From: Mycobacterium yunnanensis
GTDB taxonomy: Bacteria; Actinomycetota; Actinomycetes; Mycobacteriales; Mycobacteriaceae
Length of the DNA: 64,000 nucleotides
Direction of reading: 5' to 3'
Assembly (NCBI RefSeq): GCF_025823185.1
Contig: NZ_JACKVK010000002.1
Span: 1-64,000 of the forward strand
Positions 1-8,249 of this stretch are shown in pieces. Positions within the stretch are counted from its first letter, which is position 1; each line of letters opens with the position of its first letter. Under the pieces are notes generated by a model. The model was not told the origin of the DNA, made no database searches, and was given only the letters and a program-made list of their open reading frames with translations. Both the position numbers and the translations under genes were made by a program.

Positions 1-5
1 GACAC

Positions 6-66
6 GAAGGCCTCCTGGTTGATGAAGCGGTTCCTAGACAGCTCCACTTCACAACCGGAGGCCTTC
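6..66. repeat. Imperfect inverted repeat at the window edge
   Basis: Bases 6-21 and 52-66 are near-perfect reverse complements (GAAGGCCTCC-T-GGTTG against CAACCGGAGGCCTTC, with one bulged T). The flanking GACA (1-4) and TGTC can also pair. The element lies downstream of the leftmost gene, whose stop is at 121. It could be a terminator-like hairpin with a long loop, or the end of a mobile or REP-like element lying mostly outside the window. No gene is seen in bases 1-120. Confidence 0.5.
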
Positions 67-120
67 TCTGTCACACAGGCTCACCGATACGAATCGGGAC
101 AACCTCCCTGGACATCACAC

Positions 121-2091
121 CTAGCTGACGTCCTGATACTGCGGGACGATCAACACCGGGCGCTCGGTGTGGGCAACCACGGCAGACGCCACGCTGCCCT
201 GCAGATGTCCGAGCAGGCCGCTGCGGCGATGCGGTCCGAGCACGATCACGCTGGCGTCGTGGTCGTCGGCTGCGGCGACGATGCCCTTCCACGTCGGCAC
301 GGCCTCGACCGCGACGCTGCGCGCCACGAAGCCCGCCTCACGCGCCACGTCCGCGCCGTGCGCTGCCGTCCGCTCGGCGGCGCCGCGCACCTCGGTGGCC
401 CGGTCGGCGTCGAAGTGCTGCTCATCGGTGGGGCTGAATCCGACGTCGACCGGCTGCCAGACGCACACCACCAAGGCCTCGCAGCCGGTGCCGAGTCGGG
501 CTGCTGCCTGGGTGATCGCGAAGTCGGCGAGATCGGTTCCGTCGTAGGCGATGAGCACCATGCCGGTCGGCTCGACGTCGACGTCCGGCGCACCCACGGC
601 GGGGGCCGTGACGGCAGAGGGGACGTCGGGTGCCGCCGACACCCCGGGCCGAATGCGGGCGAGCAGCGGTGGCGAATGCCACGCCGGGTCGTCGCCGTCG
701 AGGAATTCGTCGAGGTTGGGCTTCTGCGGCCGGGCACCGCTCAACGCGTAGACCGCCACTCCGAAGACGGCGCCGCCGACGGCGAGGCCGAAGCCGATCC
801 ACAGGGCGTAGCTCGTTCCGATCGCCAGGTCGATCGACACGGTCGTCGCGAAGTGGGCAAGGATGGGCGCAACCATGAAAGCCGCCACCGCACGGAACAA
901 TTCGATGATCGCGAACACGCGCTGCAGGCTGTTGGACTGCAGCGAGAACCCGGCGACGAACAGGGCCGGCGCGACGGTGGCGCCCAGCGCCAGGCCGGTC
1001 AGCCCTGCGGCCAGCAGCACGAGGGGCTGATTGGCGGGCAGGGCGACCTGGAAGACCAGGATGCCGGCCGCCAGCAGCACCATGCCGACCAGCGGCAGGT
1101 AGTGCATGGCGCGGCGGGTAATGACGATGCCGAAGACCACCGCCATGACCACCGCACCACCGAGTTCGGGCAGGTACAGCAGACCCACGTGAACGGGACT
1201 GTAGGTCTGCAGCAGGACGTTGGCCGTCAGGGCCGTCGCGGCGACCGAGGCTGCGGCCGCGAACAACGCGACGCCAACGCCGGCCACGGGGATCGAGCTC
1301 GTCAGCATCGTCCGGACGGTGAGAAGTGGCCGGCGCGAACGGAATTGATAGACGACCAGCACCACGATGAGGGCCAGGCCGCCGAACATGGGCAAGGTGA
1401 CCGCGGCGTCACCGAAACCGTGGGTGGTCAGCTGCGAGGCTCCGACGAAGGCCGCCGCGCACCCCACCGCGGCCAGACCGATGGCCGGTAGGTCGCGGGG
1501 TGCGTCGAGGTCGGCGGGTGGTGCGTCCTCGAAGGTCAGGGCCGCCATGATCAGCGCGAGCACGGCGATTCCGGCGATGATCCAGAACAGTGGCCGCCAC
1601 GCCTGGGATTCGGCTTGCGCACCGCCGATGAACGGGCCGAGCGCGACCGCGCCAAACACGCACATGTTCATGATCACGGCGGTGTTGCGCAGCTTCTCCT
1701 TTGGGAAGCCGATCGTCAGGGGCGGTGCGGCCGCAATCAGCAGCATGCTGGTCGCCAGACCCTGGAGCACGTGGCCGCCGATGAACATGGCGGGGTTCAC
1801 CGCCGACGCGGCCACCACCGAGCCGACGGCCAGCACCACCGCATAGGCCAGCAACATCCGACGCTGGGGGAGGTGCTGGGCGAACTGCACCGCGAGCACG
1901 GTGCCCACGGCGTAGGCGGCGTTCCCTAGCCCCGAACTCAAGCTCATCGTTTGCACGCTCATGTGGAGTTGCGCGGTGATGATCGGCACCAGTGGGTCGA
2001 TTGCCGCGGACAGCGCCAGGTAGGGGATCAACGCGAGGATGACCATGGCGGCGACGGCGGGGTACCGGCCGGCGAGGGGTCCTTGGCGCAT
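121..2091 (-). CDS. MFS transporter with C-terminal universal stress protein (USP) domain
   Basis: The 656-residue protein has an N-terminal major facilitator body of about 500 residues made of repeated hydrophobic segments. After a roughly 30-residue linker, a USP fold begins near residue 515 (VLIAYDGT) and ends with a nucleotide-binding signature, GPHRRSGLLGHLQGS, then RPVLIVP. The transporter resembles drug-efflux MFS proteins; the substrate is unknown. The USP part suggests gating or sensing by ATP or stress, which is inference. The start chosen is the ATG at 2091, preceded by CGGCGGAG. An in-frame extension to 2217 is possible, but its arginine-rich translation looks non-coding. Confidence 0.85.
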   Translation of the reverse strand: MRQGPLAGRYPAVAAMVILALIPYLALSAAIDPLVPIITAQLHMSVQTMSLSSGLGNAAYAVGTVLAVQFAQHLPQRRMLLAYAVVLAVGSVVAASAVNPAMFIGGHVLQGLATSMLLIAAAPPLTIGFPKEKLRNTAVIMNMCVFGAVALGPFIGGAQAESQAWRPLFWIIAGIAVLALIMAALTFEDAPPADLDAPRDLPAIGLAAVGCAAAFVGASQLTTHGFGDAAVTLPMFGGLALIVVLVVYQFRSRRPLLTVRTMLTSSIPVAGVGVALFAAAASVAATALTANVLLQTYSPVHVGLLYLPELGGAVVMAVVFGIVITRRAMHYLPLVGMVLLAAGILVFQVALPANQPLVLLAAGLTGLALGATVAPALFVAGFSLQSNSLQRVFAIIELFRAVAAFMVAPILAHFATTVSIDLAIGTSYALWIGFGLAVGGAVFGVAVYALSGARPQKPNLDEFLDGDDPAWHSPPLLARIRPGVSAAPDVPSAVTAPAVGAPDVDVEPTGMVLIAYDGTDLADFAITQAAARLGTGCEALVVCVWQPVDVGFSPTDEQHFDADRATEVRGAAERTAAHGADVAREAGFVARSVAVEAVPTWKGIVAAADDHDASVIVLGPHRRSGLLGHLQGSVASAVVAHTERPVLIVPQYQDVS

Positions 2092-2346
2092 CAGCGAACT
2101 CCGCCGAGGACGGACGGAATGAGGGTGGGCACGTACCTCTCCAGCTTCTTTCCGGCGGGTTTTCTTCCCGACGGAACGGTGTGTTCTCGCGATTGGCTGT
2201 CGCACCCGAAGCGCCATCGATCCCGGCTCAACCTGATAGTGACCCTATCTAACGTTCGCCTAAATGGGCGATTCGACGAGGGAGCAGCGGGAATAGCACG
2301 TCTCGAGGGCGGGTTCCCACCCCCGACACCGACAGAGGAGGTCGAC

Positions 2347-3177
2347 ATGAAATTCGGCATTGCCACGTTCGTCACAGACGACGGCATCGACCCGGTATCG
2401 CTGGCTACGGCGATCGAGGACCGCGGCTTCGACGCCCTGGTCGTGGCCGAGCACACCCACATCCCGGCCAGCCGCGAGTCCGCGTACCCGGGCGGCGGCG
2501 ACCTGCCCGACATGTACTACAAGACGTTGGACCCCTTCGTCACCCTGGCCGCCGCGGCGGCGGTGACGTCGCGGATCGATCTTTTCACCGGGATCGCCCT
2601 GCTGATTCAGCGCGACCCCATCGTCACCGCCAAGGAAGCCGCCAGCATCGACTTGATATCCAACGGGCGCTTCGTGTTCGGCGTCGGCGCGGGCTGGAAC
2701 ATCGAGGAACTCCGCGACCACGGCACCGACCCGAAGACGCGAGGCGCGTTGCTCGACGAGCGGATCGAGGCCATCAAGGCACTGTGGACCGACGAACCCG
2801 CCGAGTATCACGGCAAGTTCGTCGACTTCGACGCGTCCTACAGCCGGCCCAAGCCGGTCCAGAAACCGCACCCCCCGATCTTCATCGGCGGAAACTCCGA
2901 TGCCACCGTCAAGCGGGTGATCCGCCACGGCGCGGGCTGGATCTCCAACCCGTTCCCCGTCGACGTGCTGGCCTCGCGCGCACAGCAGATGCGCGACGGC
3001 TCTGGTCACGACGTCCCGCTGGCGATGTTCGGTACCCCGCTCGACCCGGACTACTGGCGAGCGGTCGACGACATCGGCTTCGGCCAGGTGGCGCTGATGC
3101 TGCCGTCGGTGCCGAAGGACGAGACGCTTCGCCTGCTCGACGAGTACGCCGCGAAGGTGGCCGACTACCGGGGCTAG
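2347..3177 (+). CDS. LLM class F420-dependent oxidoreductase
   Basis: The product is a 276-residue luciferase-like TIM-barrel flavin/F420 oxidoreductase. It opens MKFGIATFVTDDG and carries the family segments VVAEHTHIP, GRFVFGVGAGWN and HPPIFIGGNS. It matches the mycobacterial F420-dependent LLM subfamily in length and order of motifs; the substrate cannot be told from sequence. The ATG is preceded by a strong ribosome site (AGAGGAGG, 2334-2341). It is transcribed divergently from the MFS-USP gene and is followed 61 bases later by a Nudix gene in the same direction. Confidence 0.88.
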   Translation: MKFGIATFVTDDGIDPVSLATAIEDRGFDALVVAEHTHIPASRESAYPGGGDLPDMYYKTLDPFVTLAAAAAVTSRIDLFTGIALLIQRDPIVTAKEAASIDLISNGRFVFGVGAGWNIEELRDHGTDPKTRGALLDERIEAIKALWTDEPAEYHGKFVDFDASYSRPKPVQKPHPPIFIGGNSDATVKRVIRHGAGWISNPFPVDVLASRAQQMRDGSGHDVPLAMFGTPLDPDYWRAVDDIGFGQVALMLPSVPKDETLRLLDEYAAKVADYRG

Positions 3178-3238
3178 CGGGATACCTCTGAGCGGTGCCC
3201 GCGGCCTGAGGCCGACGACCGACACCTATGGTCGAGCG

Positions 3239-3955
3239 GTGACGATCACCTACGACGAGGCGCTGCGCCAGCGGGTGCTGGGCAATCTGGCCGGGCACAC
3301 CCGCCGCGAGGTCGTCGACGCGTCGAAGCGGCACGCGGCCGTGGCAGTGGTGCTCGTCGACTCCGATCTGGGTGAGGACAGGGTCGACCCGGCACCGGTC
3401 GACGACTGGATCGACGGCCGACCGATGGGTGCCGGTCTCGACGGGCGCATGGTCGACGTGTCCGGTGGTGCCGCGTTCCTCCTGTGCCGCAGGGCATCTC
3501 GGCTTCGCGCGCACGCCGCCCAGTGGGCCCTGCCCGGCGGTCGCGTCGACGAGGGGGAGACCGTGGTCGACGCGGCCCTGCGCGAGCTCGACGAGGAGGT
3601 CGGCGTCGCGTTGCCGGCGTCGTCGGTGCTGGGTCTGCTCGACGACTACCCAACCCGCTCGGGTTACGTCATCACCCCGGTGGTCATCTGGGGTGGCGGG
3701 CGGGGTGACCTGCGTCCGTCCCCGGACGAGGTGGTCGCGGTCTACCGGGTGGGGCTGCATCAGCTGCAGCGCCCCGATTCGCCGCGCTTCGTCGACATCC
3801 CGGAGAGTCCGCGGCCGGTGGTTCAGATACCGCTGGGCAACGATCTGATCCACGCTCCCACCGGCGCTGTCCTGCTGCAGTTCCGGTGGCTGTGCCTCGA
3901 GGGCCGTGACGACCCGGTCGACCAGTTGGAGCAACCGGTGTTCGCCTGGAAGTGA
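3239..3955 (+). CDS. Nudix hydrolase
   Basis: This 238-residue protein contains a complete Nudix box at residues 101-123 (G-x5-E-x7-RELDEEVGV), so it should hydrolyse a nucleoside diphosphate linked to another group, with metal bound by the REXXEE glutamates. The arrangement resembles CoA pyrophosphatase/NUDT7-8-like proteins, but no CoA-specific signature was verified. The start is a GTG at 3239. The gene ends only 4 bases from the stop of the convergent sigma-factor gene, so no separate terminator fits between them. Confidence 0.85.
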   Translation: MTITYDEALRQRVLGNLAGHTRREVVDASKRHAAVAVVLVDSDLGEDRVDPAPVDDWIDGRPMGAGLDGRMVDVSGGAAFLLCRRASRLRAHAAQWALPGGRVDEGETVVDAALRELDEEVGVALPASSVLGLLDDYPTRSGYVITPVVIWGGGRGDLRPSPDEVVAVYRVGLHQLQRPDSPRFVDIPESPRPVVQIPLGNDLIHAPTGAVLLQFRWLCLEGRDDPVDQLEQPVFAWK

Positions 3956-3959
3956 TGCC

Positions 3960-5156
3960 TCAACGCTCGTGCAACCGCTGGTTGAGCCTCGCCGCCTCCC
4001 GAGTCAGGTGGTCGCGCTCCGCCAGATTCGGCGCGCGTGCGGCTGCCCGTACGTAGAGCTGCGCCGCCGTCGTCAGATCGCCGGCCCGTTCGTGCAGATA
4101 GGCACTCGCCGCGGTGTGGCGCGGCACCGTCTCGTCGACCTCGGCGAGTGCGGCCAATCCGGCGCGGGGTCCGTCGGCGTGACCGACGGCGACGGCGCGG
4201 TTGAGTCGAACCACGGGGCTGTCGGTCAGGTTTAGCAGTTCGTCGTACCACTCGACGATCTGTACCCAGTCGGTCTCGTCGACGGTGTGAGCGTCGGCGT
4301 GCAGCGCAGCGATGGCGGCCTGCGCCTGATAAGGGCCGAGTGCGTCGTGGGCCAGCGCAGCCTGCAGCAGTTCGACGCCCTCGGTGATCAGATCCGTGCG
4401 CCATCGGGTGCGGTCCTGGTCGGCTAGCGGGATCAGGCCGCCGTCGGCGCCGGTGCGGGCCGCGCGGCGGGCGTGGTGCAGCAGCATCAGCGCGAGCAGA
4501 CCGTCGACCTCGGGGTCGTCGGTCAGAACGTGCAGCTGCCGGGTGAGTCGGATGGCCTCGGCCGCGAGGTCGACGTCGCCGGAGTGGCCTTCGTTGAAGA
4601 CGAGATAGAGCACCAGGAGGACCTGGGCGATGGGGGCGAGCGGAGCGACGGGGGAAGAACCGGGGGCGAGCGGAGCGACGGGGGAAGAACCGGGGGCGAT
4701 GGTGCGCTTGGCCCGGCTGATGCGTTGGGCCATCGTGGTTTCCGGCACCATGTAGGCCGCCGCGATCTGACGTGTGGTTAGTCCGCCCACCGCCCGAAGG
4801 GTCAGTGCCACTGCGGAACTCGCGGACAGCGAGGGGTGCGCGCACAGAAAGTACAGACGCAGGGTGTCGTCGGCCTGTTGGGTGGGACCCGCTGCCGGCT
4901 CGGCGAGCAGCCGCTCCTCTCGGGCCCGGCGTGCGACGTCGCCACGCACGGCGTCCAGGAACTTGCGCCACGCCGCGGTGATCAGCCACGCGTTGGGGTC
5001 GTGCGGCGGATCGGACGGCCACGTGTTCAGTGCTACGAGGAGCGCCTCCTGAACGGCGTCCTCGGCCGCCGCGAAGTCTGCTCCGCGACGAATGAGGACG
5101 CCAAGGACTGCGGGTACGAGTTCCCGCAGCGTCGACTCGTCGAGGCCCGGCGTCAC
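3960..5156 (-). CDS. ECF sigma factor, ECF42 type (C-terminal TPR-like extension)
   Basis: The 398-residue protein has an N-terminal sigma-70 region 2 (DFAAAEDAVQEALLVAL), a region 4 helix-turn-helix (LTTRQIAAAYMVPETTMAQRI) and a long C-terminal extension (QVLLVLYLVFNEGH then helical repeats) typical of the DUF6596/ECF42 group. These sigma factors lack a classical anti-sigma factor and lie beside YCII/DGPF proteins, exactly as here. The GTG start overlaps the stop of the YCII gene (GTGA, 5153-5156), so the two are co-translated. A 30-base tandem duplication puts APGSSPVAPL twice in the linker after region 4. Confidence 0.92.
   Translation of the reverse strand: MTPGLDESTLRELVPAVLGVLIRRGADFAAAEDAVQEALLVALNTWPSDPPHDPNAWLITAAWRKFLDAVRGDVARRAREERLLAEPAAGPTQQADDTLRLYFLCAHPSLSASSAVALTLRAVGGLTTRQIAAAYMVPETTMAQRISRAKRTIAPGSSPVAPLAPGSSPVAPLAPIAQVLLVLYLVFNEGHSGDVDLAAEAIRLTRQLHVLTDDPEVDGLLALMLLHHARRAARTGADGGLIPLADQDRTRWRTDLITEGVELLQAALAHDALGPYQAQAAIAALHADAHTVDETDWVQIVEWYDELLNLTDSPVVRLNRAVAVGHADGPRAGLAALAEVDETVPRHTAASAYLHERAGDLTTAAQLYVRAAARAPNLAERDHLTREAARLNQRLHER
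4632..4691. repeat. 30-base tandem duplication inside the sigma-factor gene
   Basis: Two perfect 30-base copies (4632-4661 and 4662-4691) begin GGGGGCGAGCGGAGCGACGG; a third partial copy (GGGGGCGA) follows. The length is a multiple of three, so the reading frame is kept and the linker between the DNA-binding and C-terminal domains is lengthened by 10 residues per copy. Confidence 0.95.
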
Positions 5157-5566
5157 TCGGTGATCGTGGGTGGCGAGGACAGGAACGGCCGAAGCTCGAG
5201 CCATTCGTGAACGGGCTCGCCGTGGCGGCCGGGCGCCGCGGACAGTCGTCCGGCGAGTTCCAGGGCCCGCTCGTAGTCGTCGACGTCGATCACCATCCAG
5301 CCGGCAATCAAATCCTTGGTCTCGGGGAACGGCCCGTCGGTCACGGGTGGGCGGCCCGGGCCGTCGAAGCGGACGAAGGTGCCGTCGGGCGACAGCGCCT
5401 GCGCGTCGACGAACTCGCCGGTCTCGCGGAGTTCGTCCTGCAAGTCGTACATGTACTTGACATGGGCGTCGACTTCCTCGGGCGTCCATTCGCTCATCGG
5501 CGCGAACGGTCGGTCACCGGGGACGCTCGAACTGCGGTAGTGCTTGAGCAACAGATACTTGGCCAT
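5153..5566 (-). CDS. YCII (DGPF) family protein
   Basis: This 137-residue protein begins MAKYLLLKHYR and contains the family segments PVTDGPFPETKDLIAGW and VDDYERALELAGRL; the DGPF tetrapeptide is visible. YCII/DGPF proteins are the constant genomic partners of ECF42 sigma factors. They are thought to influence the signalling route, but their biochemical role is not settled. A clear ribosome site (GAGGAG) precedes the ATG. It is the first gene of the two-gene unit with the sigma factor. Confidence 0.92.
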   Translation of the reverse strand: MAKYLLLKHYRSSSVPGDRPFAPMSEWTPEEVDAHVKYMYDLQDELRETGEFVDAQALSPDGTFVRFDGPGRPPVTDGPFPETKDLIAGWMVIDVDDYERALELAGRLSAAPGRHGEPVHEWLELRPFLSSPPTITE

Positions 5567-5582
5567 CTCGACTCCTCGGGTG

Positions 5583-5630
5583 TGGTGCGGCCCATTCTGG
5601 CCGCCTCACCCCTAGGACGGAGCCGCACCA
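5583..5630. promoter_or_regulatory. 9-base inverted repeat upstream of the YCII/sigma operon
   Basis: TGGTGCGGC (5583-5591) and GCCGCACCA (5622-5630) are perfect reverse complements 30 bases apart. They lie in the 194-base divergent space between the YCII gene and the PepD-like gene. The element could be an operator or a leader hairpin; nothing decides between them. No small gene was seen in 5567-5760. Confidence 0.4.
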
Positions 5631-5760
5631 GGATTCTCGACACGGGGTGTTCGAGCGCGTCAAAAGTCTTCGATTGTCCCGATGTGACTCTCAGTCGCGT
5701 CTCAGCCGTCGGCGGCACCGTGGTGTCAACGATCCTCGACCTCGACGAGAAAGCTCATAC

Positions 5761-7164
5761 ATGACCAGTCATCCCCAGTATCCGATGCAACCATCCGGAC
5801 GGCGCCCCGGCCCCAATCACCCAGGCCCCAATCACCCCGGCCCCAATTACACCGGCCCCAATCATCCTGGCGTTGCGCCCTATTCGAATCATCCCCCGCA
5901 GGGCGGGTATCAGCAGCCCTACGACTGGCGGTACGCCAGCCATCCGTCGGCGGCCGCCGACACTGCGCCGATGGCCCCAATCAGGTCGCACCGCAAGCGC
6001 TCTCGCGTCGGCGCGGTGGTCACCGGAGTGGCCGCGGTCGCCGTGGTCTCCGCCGGCGTCGGTGCGGTGGCGGTGACGAGCCGGCACGACGATTCCGCCG
6101 AGAGTGGCCTCGCGACCGCGCTGGCCACCGCGCCCAAGCAGGCACCGGCGGCCCAACCGTCGGCCGACGTGCCCACCGGCTCGGTCGAGGCGGTGGCCGC
6201 AAAGGTGCTGCCCAGCGTCGTTCAACTCCAGATCGACATGGGTGGCCAGAGTGAGGAGGGCTCCGGCGTCGTCCTCGATCCCAACGGGCTCATCCTGACG
6301 AACAACCACGTGGTGGCGGCGCTGGCAGGCGCGTCGAGCGGCCCGGGCGCCCAGGTCACCCCCAGCGCCCAGGAGGGCCCCGGCCCAGACGCCATGAAGG
6401 CCACCGTCACGCTGTCCGACGGACGCACGGCACCGTTCAGCGTCGTCGGTGCCGACCCCTCCAGTGACATCGCCGTCGTTCGCGCCCAGGGTCTTTCGGG
6501 TCTGACCCCGATCACCCTCGGATCGTCGGCAGATCTGAAGGTCGGCCAGAACGTCGTCGCCGTCGGGTCGCCGCTTGGGCTGTCGGGCACCGTCACCACC
6601 GGCATCATCAGCGCACTGGACCGTCCCGTGTCGACCGCCGGCGAGGGCCAGGACAAAGCGCCGACCGTCCTCGACGCCATTCAGACCGACGCGGCCATCA
6701 ACCCCGGGAACTCGGGTGGCGCCCTGGTGAACATGAAGGGCGATCTGATCGGCGTGAACTCGGCCATCGCCTCCCTGGGCGGCGGTCAAAGCTCCGCAGG
6801 CGGGCAGAGCGGCTCGATCGGCCTCGGCTTCGCGATCCCGGTCGACCAGGCCAAGCGCATCGCCTCCGAACTCGCGTCCACCGGTACCGCCACCCATGCG
6901 TCACTCGGCGTGCAGTTGAGCAACGATTCGAACGCCCCAGGGGCCGCCATCTCCCAGGTGGTCGACGGTGGGCCAGCGGCGACCGCGGGCGTGCCCAACG
7001 GCGCGGTGGTCACCAAGGTGGACGGTCGGGTCATCGACGGGGCCGAGGCCCTGGTAGCCGCCGTGCGGTCGAAGGCGCCCGGCGACCAGGTGACGCTGAC
7101 CTATCAGGATCCGTCCGGTTCCAGCGAATCCAAACAGGTCACTCTGGGTACCGCGCAGCAGTAG
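5761..7164 (+). CDS. PepD/HtrA-like membrane-anchored serine protease with PDZ domain
   Basis: The 467-residue S1C protease has a proline/asparagine-rich cytoplasmic N-terminus with four PNHPG-type repeats. One membrane span (about 85-105, VVTGVAAVAVVSAGVGAVAV) follows, then a trypsin-like domain with triad His183 (LTNNHVV), Asp236 (SDIAVVR) and Ser318 (GNSGGALV), and a C-terminal PDZ domain (about 375-460). Order and wording match mycobacterial PepD (Rv0983), a protease/chaperone of the cell envelope. Unlike pepD in M. tuberculosis it is not next to mprAB, so it is probably a paralogue. The ATG at 5761 starts the DWRYA-type N-terminus seen in PepD. Confidence 0.9.
   Translation: MTSHPQYPMQPSGRRPGPNHPGPNHPGPNYTGPNHPGVAPYSNHPPQGGYQQPYDWRYASHPSAAADTAPMAPIRSHRKRSRVGAVVTGVAAVAVVSAGVGAVAVTSRHDDSAESGLATALATAPKQAPAAQPSADVPTGSVEAVAAKVLPSVVQLQIDMGGQSEEGSGVVLDPNGLILTNNHVVAALAGASSGPGAQVTPSAQEGPGPDAMKATVTLSDGRTAPFSVVGADPSSDIAVVRAQGLSGLTPITLGSSADLKVGQNVVAVGSPLGLSGTVTTGIISALDRPVSTAGEGQDKAPTVLDAIQTDAAINPGNSGGALVNMKGDLIGVNSAIASLGGGQSSAGGQSGSIGLGFAIPVDQAKRIASELASTGTATHASLGVQLSNDSNAPGAAISQVVDGGPAATAGVPNGAVVTKVDGRVIDGAEALVAAVRSKAPGDQVTLTYQDPSGSSESKQVTLGTAQQ
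5809..5868 (+). repeat. Four 15-base coding repeats (PNHPG-like)
   Basis: Four consecutive 15-base units starting GGCCCCAATCACCC encode the repeats GPNHP/GPNHP/GPNYT/GPNHP in the cytoplasmic tail of the PepD-like protease. Units 3 and 4 have drifted by a few bases. Such units can expand or contract without a frameshift. Confidence 0.9.
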
Positions 7165-7193
7165 TCGAGACCGAGCCGCGTTAGTTGGCCCAG

Positions 7194-7211
7194 TTGGACT
7201 CCACAGTCCAA
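7194..7211. promoter_or_regulatory. Candidate TetR operator
   Basis: TTGGACT (7194-7200) and AGTCCAA (7205-7211) form a perfect palindrome with a 4-base spacer, 22 bases before the TetR start codon. A further TTGGAC half-site lies at about 7225. The size and place fit an autoregulatory TetR operator; binding is inferred. Confidence 0.55.
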
Positions 7212-7232
7212 ATGAGGGGCTACAGTTGGACG

Positions 7233-7877
7233 ATGCCGCCATCATCGAACGACGTGTCGCGGCCACGGCTCACCTCCCGCGGTGCCGCCACCCGCAACCG
7301 CATCGTGGCTGCGGCCGCGGAACTGATGCACGTGCGGGGGGTGGCGGCGACCACGATCGACGAGGTGTTGGCTTCCAGTGCGACGAGCAAGTCGCAGTTC
7401 TACCAACACTTCGACGACAAGACCGATTTGGTGTACGACGTCATCAGCGTCCGAGCAGACGAGATCCTGTCCTGGCAACGGCTCCGATTGGAGAAGGTCG
7501 ACTCGTTCCGAGGGTTGACTCACTGGCGGGACGCCATGGTGCAGCGCTGTGCGCTGCGGCGGGGGTTGTGGGGATGCGAACTCGGCTCATTGGCGGCCGA
7601 ACTGTCCGACAGCGACGACAAGGCGCGTGAATCGCTCGCGGCGCACTTCGCCGAGTGGCAGGGACTTCTGGCGGCGGCGTTGGAGCGAATGCGCGACAAC
7701 GGCGCCCTGCGATCGGACGTCGACGCGCCCATGCTCGCCACGGGTCTGCTCGCGGCGGTCGAGGGCGGCTACCTGTTGTCGCAGACCGCCCACGATCCGC
7801 GGCTCATGCAGACCGCTCTGGATTCGGCGATCTCCTACGTCAGGACCTTCCAGCCCGAGGGTGCGGAGCAGGACTGA
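7233..7877 (+). CDS. TetR family transcriptional regulator
   Basis: This 214-residue protein has an N-terminal helix-turn-helix (about 17-65: TRNRIVAAAAELM, then TTIDEVLASSATSKSQFYQHF, DKTDLVYDV) followed by a helical ligand domain. The C-terminal region (GLWGCELGSLAAEL and GLLAAVEGGYLL) resembles the TetR_C_33/LmrA-YxaF subgroup. The start is the ATG at 7233, 68 bases after the protease stop. A palindrome immediately upstream suggests self-repression. Its other targets are unknown; neither the protease nor the lipoproteins are obvious partners. Confidence 0.88.
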   Translation: MPPSSNDVSRPRLTSRGAATRNRIVAAAAELMHVRGVAATTIDEVLASSATSKSQFYQHFDDKTDLVYDVISVRADEILSWQRLRLEKVDSFRGLTHWRDAMVQRCALRRGLWGCELGSLAAELSDSDDKARESLAAHFAEWQGLLAAALERMRDNGALRSDVDAPMLATGLLAAVEGGYLLSQTAHDPRLMQTALDSAISYVRTFQPEGAEQD

Positions 7878-7906
7878 GCGATCGGACCATCGGGTCCACA
7901 CGAAGG

Positions 7907-7935
7907 AGGCGGGCCAGTCGACGACTGGCCCGCCT
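7907..7935. terminator. Bidirectional hairpin terminator
   Basis: AGGCGGGCCAGTCG (7907-7920) and CGACTGGCCCGCCT (7922-7935) are perfect 14-base complements, folding into one tight GC-rich hairpin between the convergent TetR and lipoprotein genes. The right side continues CGTTCGTCCT, with a weak T-run, as usual for mycobacterial terminators. Confidence 0.75.
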
Positions 7936-7964
7936 CGTTCGTCCTGATGAAGGGACTCGGTGAA

Positions 7965-8216
7965 CTATCCGGTGTGGTTGGTGCCGGGGACACCGGTCGG
8001 AGCCGGGGGCGCCTTGACCGGCGGGCTGAAGGAGTTGCCACCGGTGGGGTTGATGCTCTTCTCGGTCGGCGTGGCCGACGGCGCGGTGGTCGAGGTCTCG
8101 GTGGTGCTCGAGGGGCTGGGCTTCTCGCTGCCACCGCAGGCGGTCAGCGCGCCCATGGAGAGCAGAGCGGCGATGCCGAGACCGGCCGCGACGCGGCGAG
8201 TTCTGAGGCTAGACAT
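7965..8216 (-). CDS. Small secreted lipoprotein, copy 1
   Basis: The 83-residue product has a twin-arginine-like start (RTRRVAAGLGIAALL), a lipobox LTAC with lipidation Cys at about residue 27, then a low-complexity Ser/Thr/Pro region and the segment TEKSINPTGG. It should be exported and anchored by lipid to the outer face of the membrane. No enzyme domain is visible. It is nearly identical to its upstream neighbour (8250-8495), so the pair is a recent tandem duplication. I recognise no named family. Confidence 0.85.
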   Translation of the reverse strand: MSSLRTRRVAAGLGIAALLSMGALTACGGSEKPSPSSTTETSTTAPSATPTEKSINPTGGNSFSPPVKAPPAPTGVPGTNHTG

Positions 8217-8249
8217 GTGTTGTCCTATCCAGTTCGCAGGGTCGACGGG

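Noticed and set aside
5809..5868. Short repeats that might indicate a CRISPR array
   Set aside because: They are directly adjacent 15-base units without spacers and encode PNHPG repeats in frame within a gene.
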